Below, one piece after another: positions 1 to 12,100 of a stretch of DNA of 64,000 nucleotides. The DNA is from Anisakis pegreffii (Eukaryota > Nematoda > Chromadorea > Rhabditida > Anisakidae), in the NCBI GenBank assembly GCA_035041965.1, contig JAPYMA010000149.1:1-64000 (forward strand). Direction: 5' to 3'. A model generated the notes under the pieces. It worked only from the letters and a program-made list of their open reading frames with translations. It had not been told where the DNA came from and did no database searches. How positions within the stretch are numbered: the first letter of the stretch is position 1; every line of letters begins with the position of its first letter. The translations under genes and the position numbers were made by a program.

Positions 1-66
1 TTATAAGCATGATCACCTCGTACTTATTCACAACTCTTAATCCAACAAACTGAACGATCAATCGTT

Positions 67-220
<154 letters not shown>

Positions 221-634
221 CATAATTTTGAATTTGCCGACGCAGTGATGCGGCCTAAGGCTCTAAACAATTTGCAACCGTAACCTGCTGTGAAACATAA
301 AATGTTAAACACTGCGCGATCTGAAGGCTTAAAGTATTACCTACTGATGACATTTCTATACTCATGCTATGTATGTGACAAATAAGTCTTCTTTTGCGAT
401 TACCCCTGAACCACTTGGAATAAAATTGCATGCAGTCGTTTAGATCAAAACAAACTGAAACGAAAACTACCTTTTTCAGTAAATCAAATTAAGCTGAATA
501 GATTTCTGATGATTCGAACTTTATACAATTTATCATTAGCCCACTGTATATGTAATAACAATAACAACAACGACAAATATGAACAGATAATGAATACCGC
601 AGTAATTCAAATGACAACAACACAATCACAAGGA

Positions 635-3179
635 TCAGTGAATATTATATTGATCAAAACAACAAAAAATGTGATTATTGAGGAAATCGATGACTGCCGA
701 ATGACTGGTGAGTTCGTTGAAGAGAATCCTTTGCGATGAACTGAGTGTATATCTGAGCATGAATATCAACTGCTGATGGAACAATTCAAACGAACAGCTT
801 TGATTCGATGCTATTCGTAACTGTAATCAGAATGAGTGTACTTTCAAACATCTTATCATTTTAACACCGTTCATTATATTCAACATAATGAAAGGTGATG
901 AAAGTCTTCGACATCGATAAGAGTTCGCGATGAATGTCAAAACACGAATTCACTGTCATCCAGCCTGTGGAGTTCAAAAATTTTAAAATTTGCTAAGAAG
1001 TGAGCTAATATTTGATTCACACAGAACAGAGTTAATCATTCACGAGTACATATACAGTTGCATAAAAACTGACCCAGTCAGCAATACACTGCAGTGGTGT
1101 TGACGGGTGACCGGCAAACATAGCCGGATTATCCAAAAGACCATTGGCGGCCATCACACCTCAAAATTAAATTTGAGTTCGACAGAATATAAACGATTCA
1201 CCGGCTAACAAATAATACTGCTCAATAGAACTTTTCAGAGCTATTGAAAATACAAAAATAACTCGACGAATATCGAATATACTTTCGAAGATCTGAACAA
1301 AGCTGAAACGAAAGCAATTCAAAACGAATACGCATACCATCAACGTGTGTTCTCTTGACCAACTGAAGTGCTTGTTCATAAGAATGAACAGCACCATTCG
1401 CAATAACTGGAATCGACAGTGATGACTTGACGAGTTTTATGGCGTCGTAATTCGGTGATTCACCTCGCTGATCGGGTGTGCGACCATGAACACTGATATA
1501 CGATACACCGGCTTGCTGCACTTGACGGCACAGTGATACTGTTCGACGAATATCATTGAATACGCGAATTTTTATTGAGATCTTCAATGATCGTCAAATA
1601 CAATAACAGCAGTGACAGGGAAAATTACTGATATTGTTGACCACCTCACTGCATTCTCCACAACTACACAATCACTATGAATTCGCATTTGTTACTCACT
1701 GCTAATTTTGTGATCGAAGAAGATGAGAAAGAAGATGCAATAATAACAGTTGCATACTGTAAAACTAGAATCCGATGTGATACGCCTTCGTAAATTCGCA
1801 ACGATATCGGCGATTCGATCTGGACTCTTTAGCATCCCACTCCCATAACCATCACGTACCACATCACGTTTTGGACAGCCGCAATTCAGATCAACTCCTG
1901 ATGAGAATCTGAACTATTCAGTGAGAAGATATCTCGTAGAGGAATAATTGAAAGTATATTTTGCAATGAAACAAGTCATTCTTCGTTGATGTTGAATGCG
2001 ATTTTAATAAGCAAAAAAAAAAACGAGATTCATTCCCAACTAACTTGTAAATAAACTCTGTGGCAGTGGCGAATTCAACTGGATCATTCGAAGCGAACTG
2101 AACAATTAGTGGTGAATCACCTAAACACTAAGATTTATTCTCAAGGTTTGAACACACAATACACATACGATTTGACGAGAAATTAGTGCGATAAAAACAT
2201 TGCTTGCTATTCGACCCAACGAGAATTGTGAGGAAGTGATGGAACGCAAAAGTATTTCACTGCTTAGACAAAACAATGAAACGAAATAAACTGATTGATG
2301 TGGTTTATGGATAGCAACAAGAAGATGATATGGCATACGTTATGACCAAGAAATGAAGTGCACTATGACGCATTTCACAAAACATTGCGGTGTGCCATAA
2401 GAAAAGATGATCAAGGAACACCCGGAATATAAACGAAATACTGAGTGCATATCGTAGATTGATCGCTGACTGCACTCATACTCAAATTCTCACCTTCGCA
2501 CGTTGTGAACTCAGAGGAACGACACATTTGAGAGGCGATGAAATCCTTCGCATAAATCATTGGTGTATAAACAAGATCTGCTGAATAGAGACGAACTAAC
2601 GTACGAAACGGTAATCTGAATTAATTTTATTTGCTTTAAAATTCGTTCGGTTAAAAAAAATCAAAAACATTGATCTGATCACAGTGATTAAAAACTATTC
2701 AAGCACTAATTCCCATTATGCATGAAACGGCTTCGAACTGAGCGATTGCACTCAATATTTTAAGCAATACAGCACTGCAATATCAGGACAATAGTGGTAG
2801 CACTACCAAAGCATCACCGATAAAACCATATCAATAATATATCAGCGACTATCAGATGATAATAAAAGCAACAACAACAATAATAATTATAATAATAACA
2901 ATAAAAAGAATAATAATAACAACAAAAATAATAATAATAACAATAATAATAAACGAACTTCGAGTACCGTACCATCGGAGCAGCCACAAATAACGGCACA
3001 TAACCGATATCCAAATTTCTGGAATCTTCAGATCGATTAACTAAGCATCGATCAGATAACAGTAAAGATGATGGTGACGATGCTGCAGACTGACTACTAT
3101 TTGGTAGCCATTTCTCTAAGCAAGAATTCGACGACCCCGCTTGCTTATCCTCATGATCCACTTCATTCTTTGGTACCAT
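635..3179 (-). CDS. DUS4L: tRNA-dihydrouridine synthase 4-like (DUS4L)
   Basis: FMN enzyme that reduces uridine to dihydrouridine in the tRNA D-loop; the DUS4 class acts at U20a/U20b (family knowledge). Seven exons: 2959-3179, 2494-2615, 2045-2120, 1758-1908, 1338-1581, 1074-1159, 635-820. All phases join, giving 361 aa (human about 317). Visible landmarks are APMVRYSK (about 67-74), YTPMI, PLIVQFASND, DLNCGCPKR with the catalytic Cys near 151, SIKIR (192-196), VHGR (221-224), IPVIANG (247-253), NGLLDNPAMFAG, and a C-terminal FHQQLIFML helix matching the family's FHQHLMYMM. The N-terminus is about 35 aa longer than human and Ser-rich. The ATG directly follows TTTCAG, so it is probably trans-spliced. 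The exon 5 acceptor (GAAG) is the weakest border. Confidence 0.93.
2857..2954. repeat. Imperfect AAT/AAC microsatellite
   Basis: Roughly 100 bp of AAT and AAC triplets on the plus strand, lying in DUS4L intron 1 just past the donor site of exon 1. Confidence 0.85.
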
Positions 3180-3185
3180 CTGAAA
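3180..3185 (-). other. Splice acceptor abutting DUS4L start codon
   Basis: The minus-strand sequence reads TTTCAG immediately followed by the DUS4L ATG. With no 5' UTR left on the exon, the simplest reading is a spliced-leader addition site; a 5'-UTR intron is the alternative. Confidence 0.55.
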
Positions 3186-4213
3186 TGAATGCAAAAATCT
3201 TCATAAAATTTTGATGCCAATAATGTAAAAACTGTATTGAGAGGAATCACGAGTTTAGATTCGAATCTAAAAACCATTGAAATAACAAGTGCGCGGGGCG
3301 GTAACCATATGGAAGTGAGCATGACTAGCGATGTGTGGTATTGAAATATTTATTGATTGCATAATGTTAATTATCGATAAGTACAACAAAATCAAATACA
3401 AAACAAAGCGATACCAACAACATCGAGAGGACTGATGCATTTAACTACCGATAAAAACCCCTAATCTCTTCAAGAAAAGATCAACACATAGAGCATTGCC
3501 ACTGAATCCATTCGGAATTACCAATTTCACCATTTTTATATTTTATAACAGTTCCCTCTTTCAGCACGCGTATGGTGAAGACAATTCTCGATGATAATGG
3601 TTGACAAGACAATCACCTGGCTGCACAAGGTGATTATGGTTATGAGTCATTCTCATCAACATTTATTCGATTAATTTCACAACCTGCACTCAATACATAA
3701 ACAATCTGGAATACCTTAACCCTTAGTTCGAATGCAATACGACTTCGATCATTGATCACCTTTACTTTGCAAACCACTTATCAATTTTAATCCCATTTTA
3801 CGAGAAAAAAATTTTCCTTGATTTTTTAAAACAAGGACGATGGCTCGAAACGTAAAGATGCACACAAAATGGCTCGAAAGCGATCAGAAATAAAATGTGT
3901 ACTTGAGAAGGCTATTATTTACAATAAAAATGGTGAACAAAAAGGACTGTCAGAGATTCGGCATGCGAGGTACAATCAATTCAGAGCTGCTTACTTCCGT
4001 AACATGATTTCATTGCCTACAGCCAATCAACATCCACAATAACCGATATATTCTTCTATAGCAATGATCACAACTCTATGCACTGCGAGAGCTTATAAAT
4101 ATCTTACGTAAAGAAAACACACAAATTGTTTCGGTAGTCGCACTATCCATAACAAGCTTTCGAAGCTGCTCCATCTGATGCACAAACATAAATTTATAGT
4201 TATGCATGCGAGG
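3186..4213. other. METTL5-DUS4L intergenic interval
   Basis: About 1 kb between the METTL5 stop codon and the DUS4L ATG, both on the minus strand. I see no coding exon or RNA gene. The short interval plus the acceptor at the DUS4L ATG would allow a two-gene operon. Confidence 0.5.
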
Positions 4214-5786
4214 TCATGGCGATTTCGTATAACGAATTAAATCAACAGCAATATCTAAAGATGCCTTACGGTGATGCCTATATGTTGCTGGTAAATCCCA
4301 TGTTAATTCAGCGATACATTCACATTCAATACCTTTTTTCCTTGATGCATTCTTCAGTATAAAATCTCTTGTCGCAGTTTTGTGTAGGGAATATACACAG
4401 CCACCGTCCACGATTAACTGAATGGCTGCATCCACAAATTTCATATCGATCCCTGAATTTTGACAATTGCTTTAAGTTACTTTCTTATGGCGAAATTAAC
4501 AAAAAAAAATTGAAAACTGTGTTGATTGAGCAAATAGCAAAATCGTTGACGTGAAAAAGAACACGTAACGAACGTATTCTTTTTGGAGAGAAGGCATCTG
4601 AGGAGAAATGAGTGGAGAGAAGTCATTTATGCCACAGGATAGAATAATTGAATGCAATATGAATCTGAGAGACATATCAATATAGATGGGTGCAGAAATA
4701 TAACGAAGAAATTGAGGAAATGAACGACAACCTGCGTTGTTCTTCGTGCCGAACGGCGGATTCATAATAACTGTATCAAAAATGGGTTCGATAGCGATCA
4801 CGTTTTGTGTAACATCCAGTTGCAACAAATCAATCGCACCCTCGTCTAAGTCACTCTCCGAAATATTCCTCTGACATATGGCCAATGCATCAGAGTCAAC
4901 ATCAATTCCCAAACAATAACTATAAAAATAACCAAAATTATACTCAAAAAACTCATTAGAACACAATCAACTCGCATAAACTGATAACATCAACTGAGGT
5001 GTAATTCATGAATGAAAAAACTTCGCATTGATTCTTAACTTTCCACTCGTTATATTTCACAGACATCAGGTTTGTTTCAAGGACTGAACCTCGAATTTGC
5101 ACACTGATCGAAGTTTTTCGGACATTCTCTCGTTGAGAACACTGCCACTTAATCACTCAAGACACACAAACATCTCACTGATCAAAGATTTAAAACACTC
5201 TCACCTCGCACCAACTTTCAATGCTCCCAATCCCAAAATGCCGCATCCGCATCCAATATCAGCCACACAACATTCCTCAATGTGACCGTTATCGTTTATT
5301 GTGTCCAATATCGCAACTGAATTATCAATCATCTCATGTAAAAACCATCTTCTTTACACCGCTTTACCTACTATTACCAATACACTAATTATTTTATCAA
5401 TCCTATCGCAATAATAAATGCGTTTCTTGCATAATCAAACAAGCAGTGGAAGACTCATGGGCAAGTGAGACAAATTTGAGCACGAGCAGTGAGCGATCGA
5501 TGACAACAACAATGCGATCGACTTTCAGTAAACTCATCGATAGTTCGAAAAATTGCTTTTGTATCGTGAGCAGCATCTTTTAAAAAGATCCTCCATGACC
5601 GAATCAACTGATATTTTCCCTGCCGCCAACTCACTGCGTTATTAGGGCTGAGATTTATTGTAGCGTTTAATAACCTGCAAGCTCAGGGCTGGTCGCGTAT
5701 TGTTCCAAATTCAATTTTGGTTCATCGAATGTATCCAGTTCGGAAAGAAACCATTCGAAATGTTTCTTCTTTTTGAATCGTTTCAT
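4214..5786 (-). CDS. METTL5: rRNA N6-adenosine methyltransferase METTL5
   Basis: Rossmann-fold SAM methyltransferase. METTL5 with TRMT112 installs m6A on 18S rRNA (A1832 in human numbering; family knowledge). Four exons: 5675-5786, 5205-5316, 4732-4919, 4214-4452. Phases join exactly to 216 aa (human 209). Seen: N-terminal LNLEQYAT (family LLLEQY), SAM-binding ADIGCGCG (56-63), acidic GIDVDSDAL (79-87), catalytic NPPFG (128-132) followed by TKNN, then VYSLHK and the ending VDLIRY. The start is the first ATG upstream of the conserved block (MKRFKKKKH). The exon 2 acceptor is the TTCAG next to the TTGCG at 5316, which gives PELAVAILDTI; a CATGAG acceptor upstream breaks the frame. Nothing looks degenerate. 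Confidence 0.93.
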
Positions 5787-8700
5787 AACAAATTATTCCC
5801 CTTCATTCATTCTTTTCACCAACTATACACTGAAAGTGAAATTACTCAGTAACCAAAGTGAATAATCATAATCACCCATAAACTCAAACTCTAAATGTTT
5901 GCTGAACATCTCACGTAACCCAACCAAAAGCATATTTCTTGTTTATTTCATCACAACATCTGATTCGATTCGAATGCATCCACAACAATTCTCTCCCACA
6001 AAGAAGCTGAGCATCGAAGAAAAGATCTTTCGTAAGATATTTTGTCAATGTGCATTTCAGTTTGAAGCAATCAACACGCTGCCATTACCTTGTTCATAAG
6101 ATCACTGAAGTACCTGCACTAAACACTAGTAAAACTACGACTACTTTAAATCATCTCAACTATCGGTCCCTAATTTCAACGGATAGGTCGACTCCGCAAA
6201 GATATCTGCTAAACAAGGCACGCAATACCTTGCTCTCTCCTTTATCAATGAACACATTATTGGAATGTAACGACAACGATTTACCGCAAATAAAATCAAT
6301 TATTCTGTCGAGATGATTGACAAAAGAATAAAATTAATAATGAACGAATAATTTAAGTTTAATCAATTCTAATCAATGAGCATTACATTCCTATACAATT
6401 TAAGAAGATGAATAAAACACAAAAATAACAGCAGTGGAACAAGTCGATTGTGATAATACATGATAAATACACATAGATAAGTATCTCTTTCATGGAACAA
6501 CCTCACCGCTGCACTATCAAAACAAATATAAGTAGACTACAAAAGAATGCAAGCGCACATGATTATGAAGGTGATTATAGTGATCATCCACACACAACGC
6601 CGATGCATTTGCACTAGTCGAGAAGATGAAACAACTCGCGGAAAAATAAAATTCTTGTACTTAATCATTGAAAATCAAGTAAATCCTCATCAAGCAGCAG
6701 CCACTGACGATAGAATGAGTGACGTGGAAAGAGGAGATTTAACAGGTGATATGATAAGCTCACTATCTCTACAACTAAAAATGACAAAAACGGAAAATAA
6801 GCTTCGAAGCTGAAATTATTTTTCAAAATTCGAACCGCTTTCAATATTACCAAAGTTATTTACAAATTAATTTTTTCATTGCTTTGTTCCCATACAGAAC
6901 GATATCTACTGAAAGCACGTAAAGAAGAACTCAGATATTTGAATGAAACTTATCGCCTATAGAAACAAAGATCGGTCAATGAATAATGTTTAACTGACAG
7001 AAGAAAAAAACGAATTTAAGAAGAAGTACAATTATTTGATGAAAGAAAATTTTGAGAAAAATAAAACTGATATGAACTGAATAAAATTTAAGCATCACCA
7101 TGAGTAGTAGCTAATAGAAGTCAACATTTGAATTCTGAATTACCCAATGAAACGCCAAATTTGCACCAAAACAATAAAACCACAAAGCTCACATCGATGA
7201 ATAAGTGATACGAAGAACAGCATCATTGAACAAACAATAAAATTCAACTTCAAAAAAAAAAACAATTAAAATTGCAACACAGAAGTGCAATGAGCGTAGT
7301 GCAGGACAACCGCAAAAAGTGATTTCAAAATAAAACAAAAAACTTAAAATGTCAATTACACAATTCAATCAAACAATATAACAAAAAGTACAACCTCATA
7401 GCAACACAACTTTCAAACTTCAACCAAACCCCAAAGAAGCAATTACCGACATACATCGCATGTACACTATCGTAACTTGATGGGCAACGATCATATACAA
7501 TCCGCAAATGTGCCATCATCCAATAAATAAATCCACCAAATTTTGTCACGCTAGATTACTGCAGATAATAATTCCTAAACTGCAAATATCACTCCAGAAA
7601 TCAACTGTCGTCCTTTCAGTGATGGTTTAGATTAATGCTGAAACAATAAAAATCGAAGAGGTATCGGGTAATTAATATGTTGCATAGCAAGAACGACGCG
7701 ACCATTACAATAATAATAATAATAATAATATAAACATAATTTTCATGACGAGCCAAAATTCAACTTGAAAACAACAAAATCAAATAAACTGAAAAAAGCG
7801 AACATAGAATTGTTCGATAGAATTCGATAGTGCAATCGAGCACTGAAATGAGAATTGCGCGAAGAGAGGATGAACGAAGTGACGACGAATGAGAGGAGAG
7901 AGCGATAAGTGCCATAAACAATCTCAAGGCAATTGAAATAAAGCAAAATAAGCAAACAATGTAAACGCAATCAACCAAATCCACAAAAAATCATCAAATT
8001 AAAGCAATCAACAATACCATCAATTAAAACTGTCACACTATAAAACGAAACGAACGTACCGGAACGATGCACATACTGTTAGTCGTCTATGATTATATAT
8101 CAAAAATGAGACAATATTCCGGGATGGATACCTCGAAAAAGAACAAATTTGTACAATCAACCATATCACCACCATTATACAACGCATAAAATATTTTGAT
8201 GAAGTGATTTCGGGAATATTTGTTATGCTATCAGATTCCCGTCATTTATCGCAACAAATTCACAACTCTACTAGCGTATACTCACCCTTTTAAGTTCCTT
8301 GCTCAGCAGAGATTTTAATATTCTGTAAATGAATCACTATAAACTTTTGCGATATGATACTCACGAGATACCTGGTTCAAACTTTGCTTTGAGGATTTCA
8401 GATTCAAACTGCGATCAGCAATATATTTTCAAGCTTTGTTTAAGGAAATGTCCCCGTTCACAATCCAACAGTGATAATTCACCTCATCAGAATTCACAAA
8501 TAAAAATGCGCAAGCATAAACACATATCATCACCAAATATACATCAGAGAAAGCATCAGAAATCGAAGCAATCAACTGTAACGCTATTGATCAAAGAGCG
8601 ATAATGCTAAGATAATCTTCCATAAACGAATCGAGATAATCAGTCATTCAATAAAGTACATTCTATCAACGTAAACACAACTAGAGTATTGATAATACGT

Positions 8701-9195
8701 GCTACACTCGACACTCGAACACGTATCGCGATTGATCACAGTAGCTATTGCACATTTGCAATATATAACATACGATAGATATCACATGAACAACCCATTC
8801 TCTTATCTCACGCGCACATTCCACCTCACACAACATTTTACTCATTCGAACTACACATGGAACTACTACATTAATTCTATTTAATTTTGACTTCAACAAT
8901 CGTATCATTTCTTCATGAATTCGCTTCTTATTTCCTATTACATTCTCAAAAGTTCAGTTATATCCTCCTCATGTGATTGTAGTTAGTAACTGGGTGGACT
9001 CGCTTAAGTTGCTAAGTATCCACATCTATTTATATTCAAATCTAAAATTTTCCTTAAATTGACAGTGGATGATCATCACTTCTGTGAATGGAATTCTTAC
9101 AACGTTTAGGAACAAATGAAAAAAATTTGCGTGAAAATAATTCAACAATAACAAATAAGGAATGACTGGGAAGGGAATGAGAAAATGCGTTTAAT
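5787..9195. other. Gene-free interval, METTL5 to RhoGAP
   Basis: 3.4 kb between the METTL5 ATG and the RhoGAP stop. It holds short AAT runs (about 7711-7731) and scattered ORFs below 92 codons with no family resemblance. A plus-strand coiled-coil-like stretch around 6700-7060 is broken by stops and is treated under findings. Confidence 0.5.
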
Positions 9196-12100
9196 TTACA
9201 TAATAGGAGGTGCATGAAGAATGGGAAATCTTCTGAATTCCCTCAAAAGAAACTCGACGGTTTGTCCTTGCATAATCATATCAAATGCAAGATGCGAATT
9301 ACTCTGCACGGTGGTACGCTCCTTTTGCTTCTTATCATTGTGATGTTTCTTCTTGGATGCATTCGAGCCTTTCTTGTTGTCACTATTCGGCTCTATTCCA
9401 CTACTGAACAATGACGGTCCAAACATTATGGCTAAATTGTGAATTTCCATCCGATTCTTATCCGCGTGATTTGCAACTCTGAAAATTTTTTGTTGCTCTT
9501 TTGAAAGATTCGACACGTACGATATGTTTCTGAACTCATCGAAAATAAAATCACGTTTTTTATAAATTACATCACTCAGTTCTGATTCAATACAAAATGA
9601 CAATGCTGGTTATCTTACCGATACTGGTAAAGAATTACAAACAGTGAATTTAAAAAAATAAATAACGACAGCAAAAATAATGATAATAATCATAGTAATA
9701 ATAGCGAATGATCGATCTGTTTACTTCAGTAGATGTCCGAACAACACCTTCAACGTCTCACGATTCACGAGCGGCAACCTTCTCAGCAGTTCATCAAACT
9801 TTTTTATTTTATTCTCATCATTCGGTGACCCTACAATAAAACATTTGTAAAGTAATACATTCAATGACCCCATCACCTATCAAAACGTTACTTTTTCTCT
9901 CAAAAACATCTCAGCTATAAAAGCACTCAATTCGACATCAACAAACTAAGATGGATTCAACGAGATTATGTCATCAATCAATGATGAAATACAACGCGAT
10001 CCACGAACTCACTATACAAACAGCCCTAAAAGTAACGTTGTATGCAACCCGTCGAATCAATACAAAAAAAACTGATATGAACGAAAATCGAAACAATTCC
10101 CCAGGTAAAATGAATCACAAGAAATTTCATAAAATCGCGAAGTTGTATCGTAAATTTAAGAACTTGCAAATAAATTTCGAACAAAATCAATGGAGTTGAC
10201 TAAAGTTTGCAGTAAAAAACGAACTGTTAACGTGGATGAATTCTTTGGCAAGATTGGTTGGGAAGATGGGTTCAGAGAGTTCACGGAAGAATAATTTTAA
10301 TGCACCCGTCAATACATGCACATCTTCTTCGCGAAACAAAACATTATATTTATCTGAAATTCAGCACAAAAAACGTTACAATGATTACTCGTTTCAGCAT
10401 GTCAATGAACCATTCAATACATGCAGATCTGGGCAATAATTCTATCGCTTGTAAACCGCCTGGATAACGTGAAATTCAGAAAGCTTGAACATCATTCGAT
10501 AACTTAAACATCATTTCCCCATTACAAGTTTCGGTCACAATTCGAATGTTTCCCCCAAAACCGGAATGTAATATCAAGAAAGCGAATGCAAAAATCGTAC
10601 CCTGATCAACATGACATCGTATTTTCTGAATGGCCGACAAGTTGCCACTGACCCGATATAGTCCATCAGTGTCTAAACCTCTCGACTCAATCACCTCGGT
10701 GACCAGCTGAATGAATCGCGGTACGGTACGCTGCTCATGGTGGCAAATCGTCTGTAAAGTGCTGCCAAACACCGGTTCGGCTGAAAATCACAAATGAAAT
10801 ACAAAATTCACAATCAATCAATTTTTGCTGTGTACTGATGTGAAAAAAATTCTAACACACCAAAATTTTCGCATGAATATTCTCATACCATTTACGGTGA
10901 CTATCCAAATATCAACATAATGAATTGTCCGCAAATATTCAAAATCTGCATCAATGTCACGGCTGAATTTCTTAACTATTCTTTGCATAGTTCTGCTCCC
11001 GTCACAGACAACAATGCCATTAAACTAACGTCTGTAAATGCCTTTCTCTTTTAAACTGTCAATTGTTGGTCTTGAACGGAAGAATCGCTTCAACTTCTCG
11101 ATTATTGACGCTCGAGTTGGTACAGACTCGGTTGCACCAGCTGTTGCACTTGACGCAGCAGCAGCAGCAGCAGCAGCGGCCATCATGCGGCCATCGTCCA
11201 TGGCTGGTGAGCAACTCAGCTTATCTTAAACGAACGATTCGTCGCGTAAACATCACCACCAATTGTTAATTATTTCAGCGAGTGAATAAACTACAACTGC
11301 CTCGCGTACAGCAATACCAATGATTGAAGTGTATGCGGTAAAATTGCACTGCATATTGAACGCATCATCAAAACAGCAGCACACAAGCAATCAATGAGTG
11401 TCAACCTTTGTTTGGCGATTTCCCCTTTTTGGATGAACTTCTTGCGGGTGCACTACCAAAAGGCAATGAATGCGAGTAAGATAAATTACTTGGACTTCGG
11501 CTGACCCCACTGGCTGTATTCATTCTTTCCAGTACTGGCGTTGGATAAGGATCCGCTCGAGGCTTCAATGAGAACATTGCATTATCTTGCAATTCCTCAA
11601 GTATCATGTAAAAAATATCGTTAGCAATACTTCTCTTGTATAACTAATAATTAGTAACCCATAAATAATAATCTACCATTAAAAATTTTGAAAACATATA
11701 TGCATTGGTCTAAGCATCACGTCGTAAGACATGAAACGAGAGAAGCTCATAAACTGAATCTACTCACTGCATTACGAATCACAACTGATCACTTTCAGTT
11801 TGTGATATTCTAATGTAAACGACAACGAATTAGACAAAACGTGAGAAATGAAATTATACTAAAGGGAATATAATCGTTACCAATTTGTAAATAACTGAAC
11901 GTATCGCATGAAACCATCCGTTAATATCTTGATCCGATGCACTGAACAGATAAACTGTGCCATCGATCGATTTTAACTGCAACAAAATTACTCTTGAAAT
12001 AGCACATTCTCAAACTGAGCAATGCATTGTTGGGGAATAAGAATGGATTCCTAGGCTGAATTTTTTGCGAAGAACATTTTAACAGAAAGTCAAACAATGG

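Noticed and set aside
509..739. Plus-strand 76-codon ORF
   Set aside because: It lies opposite the last DUS4L exon (635-820), which has clear family similarity on the minus strand.
870..985. Alternative last exon for DUS4L after a CCACAG acceptor
   Set aside because: Its phase does not match any donor of the preceding exon; the acceptor at 820 fits in phase and gives the conserved C-terminal helix.
9951..10199. 82-codon plus-strand ORF
   Set aside because: Sits in a RhoGAP intron, no similarity, no splice or start context; length is expected by chance.
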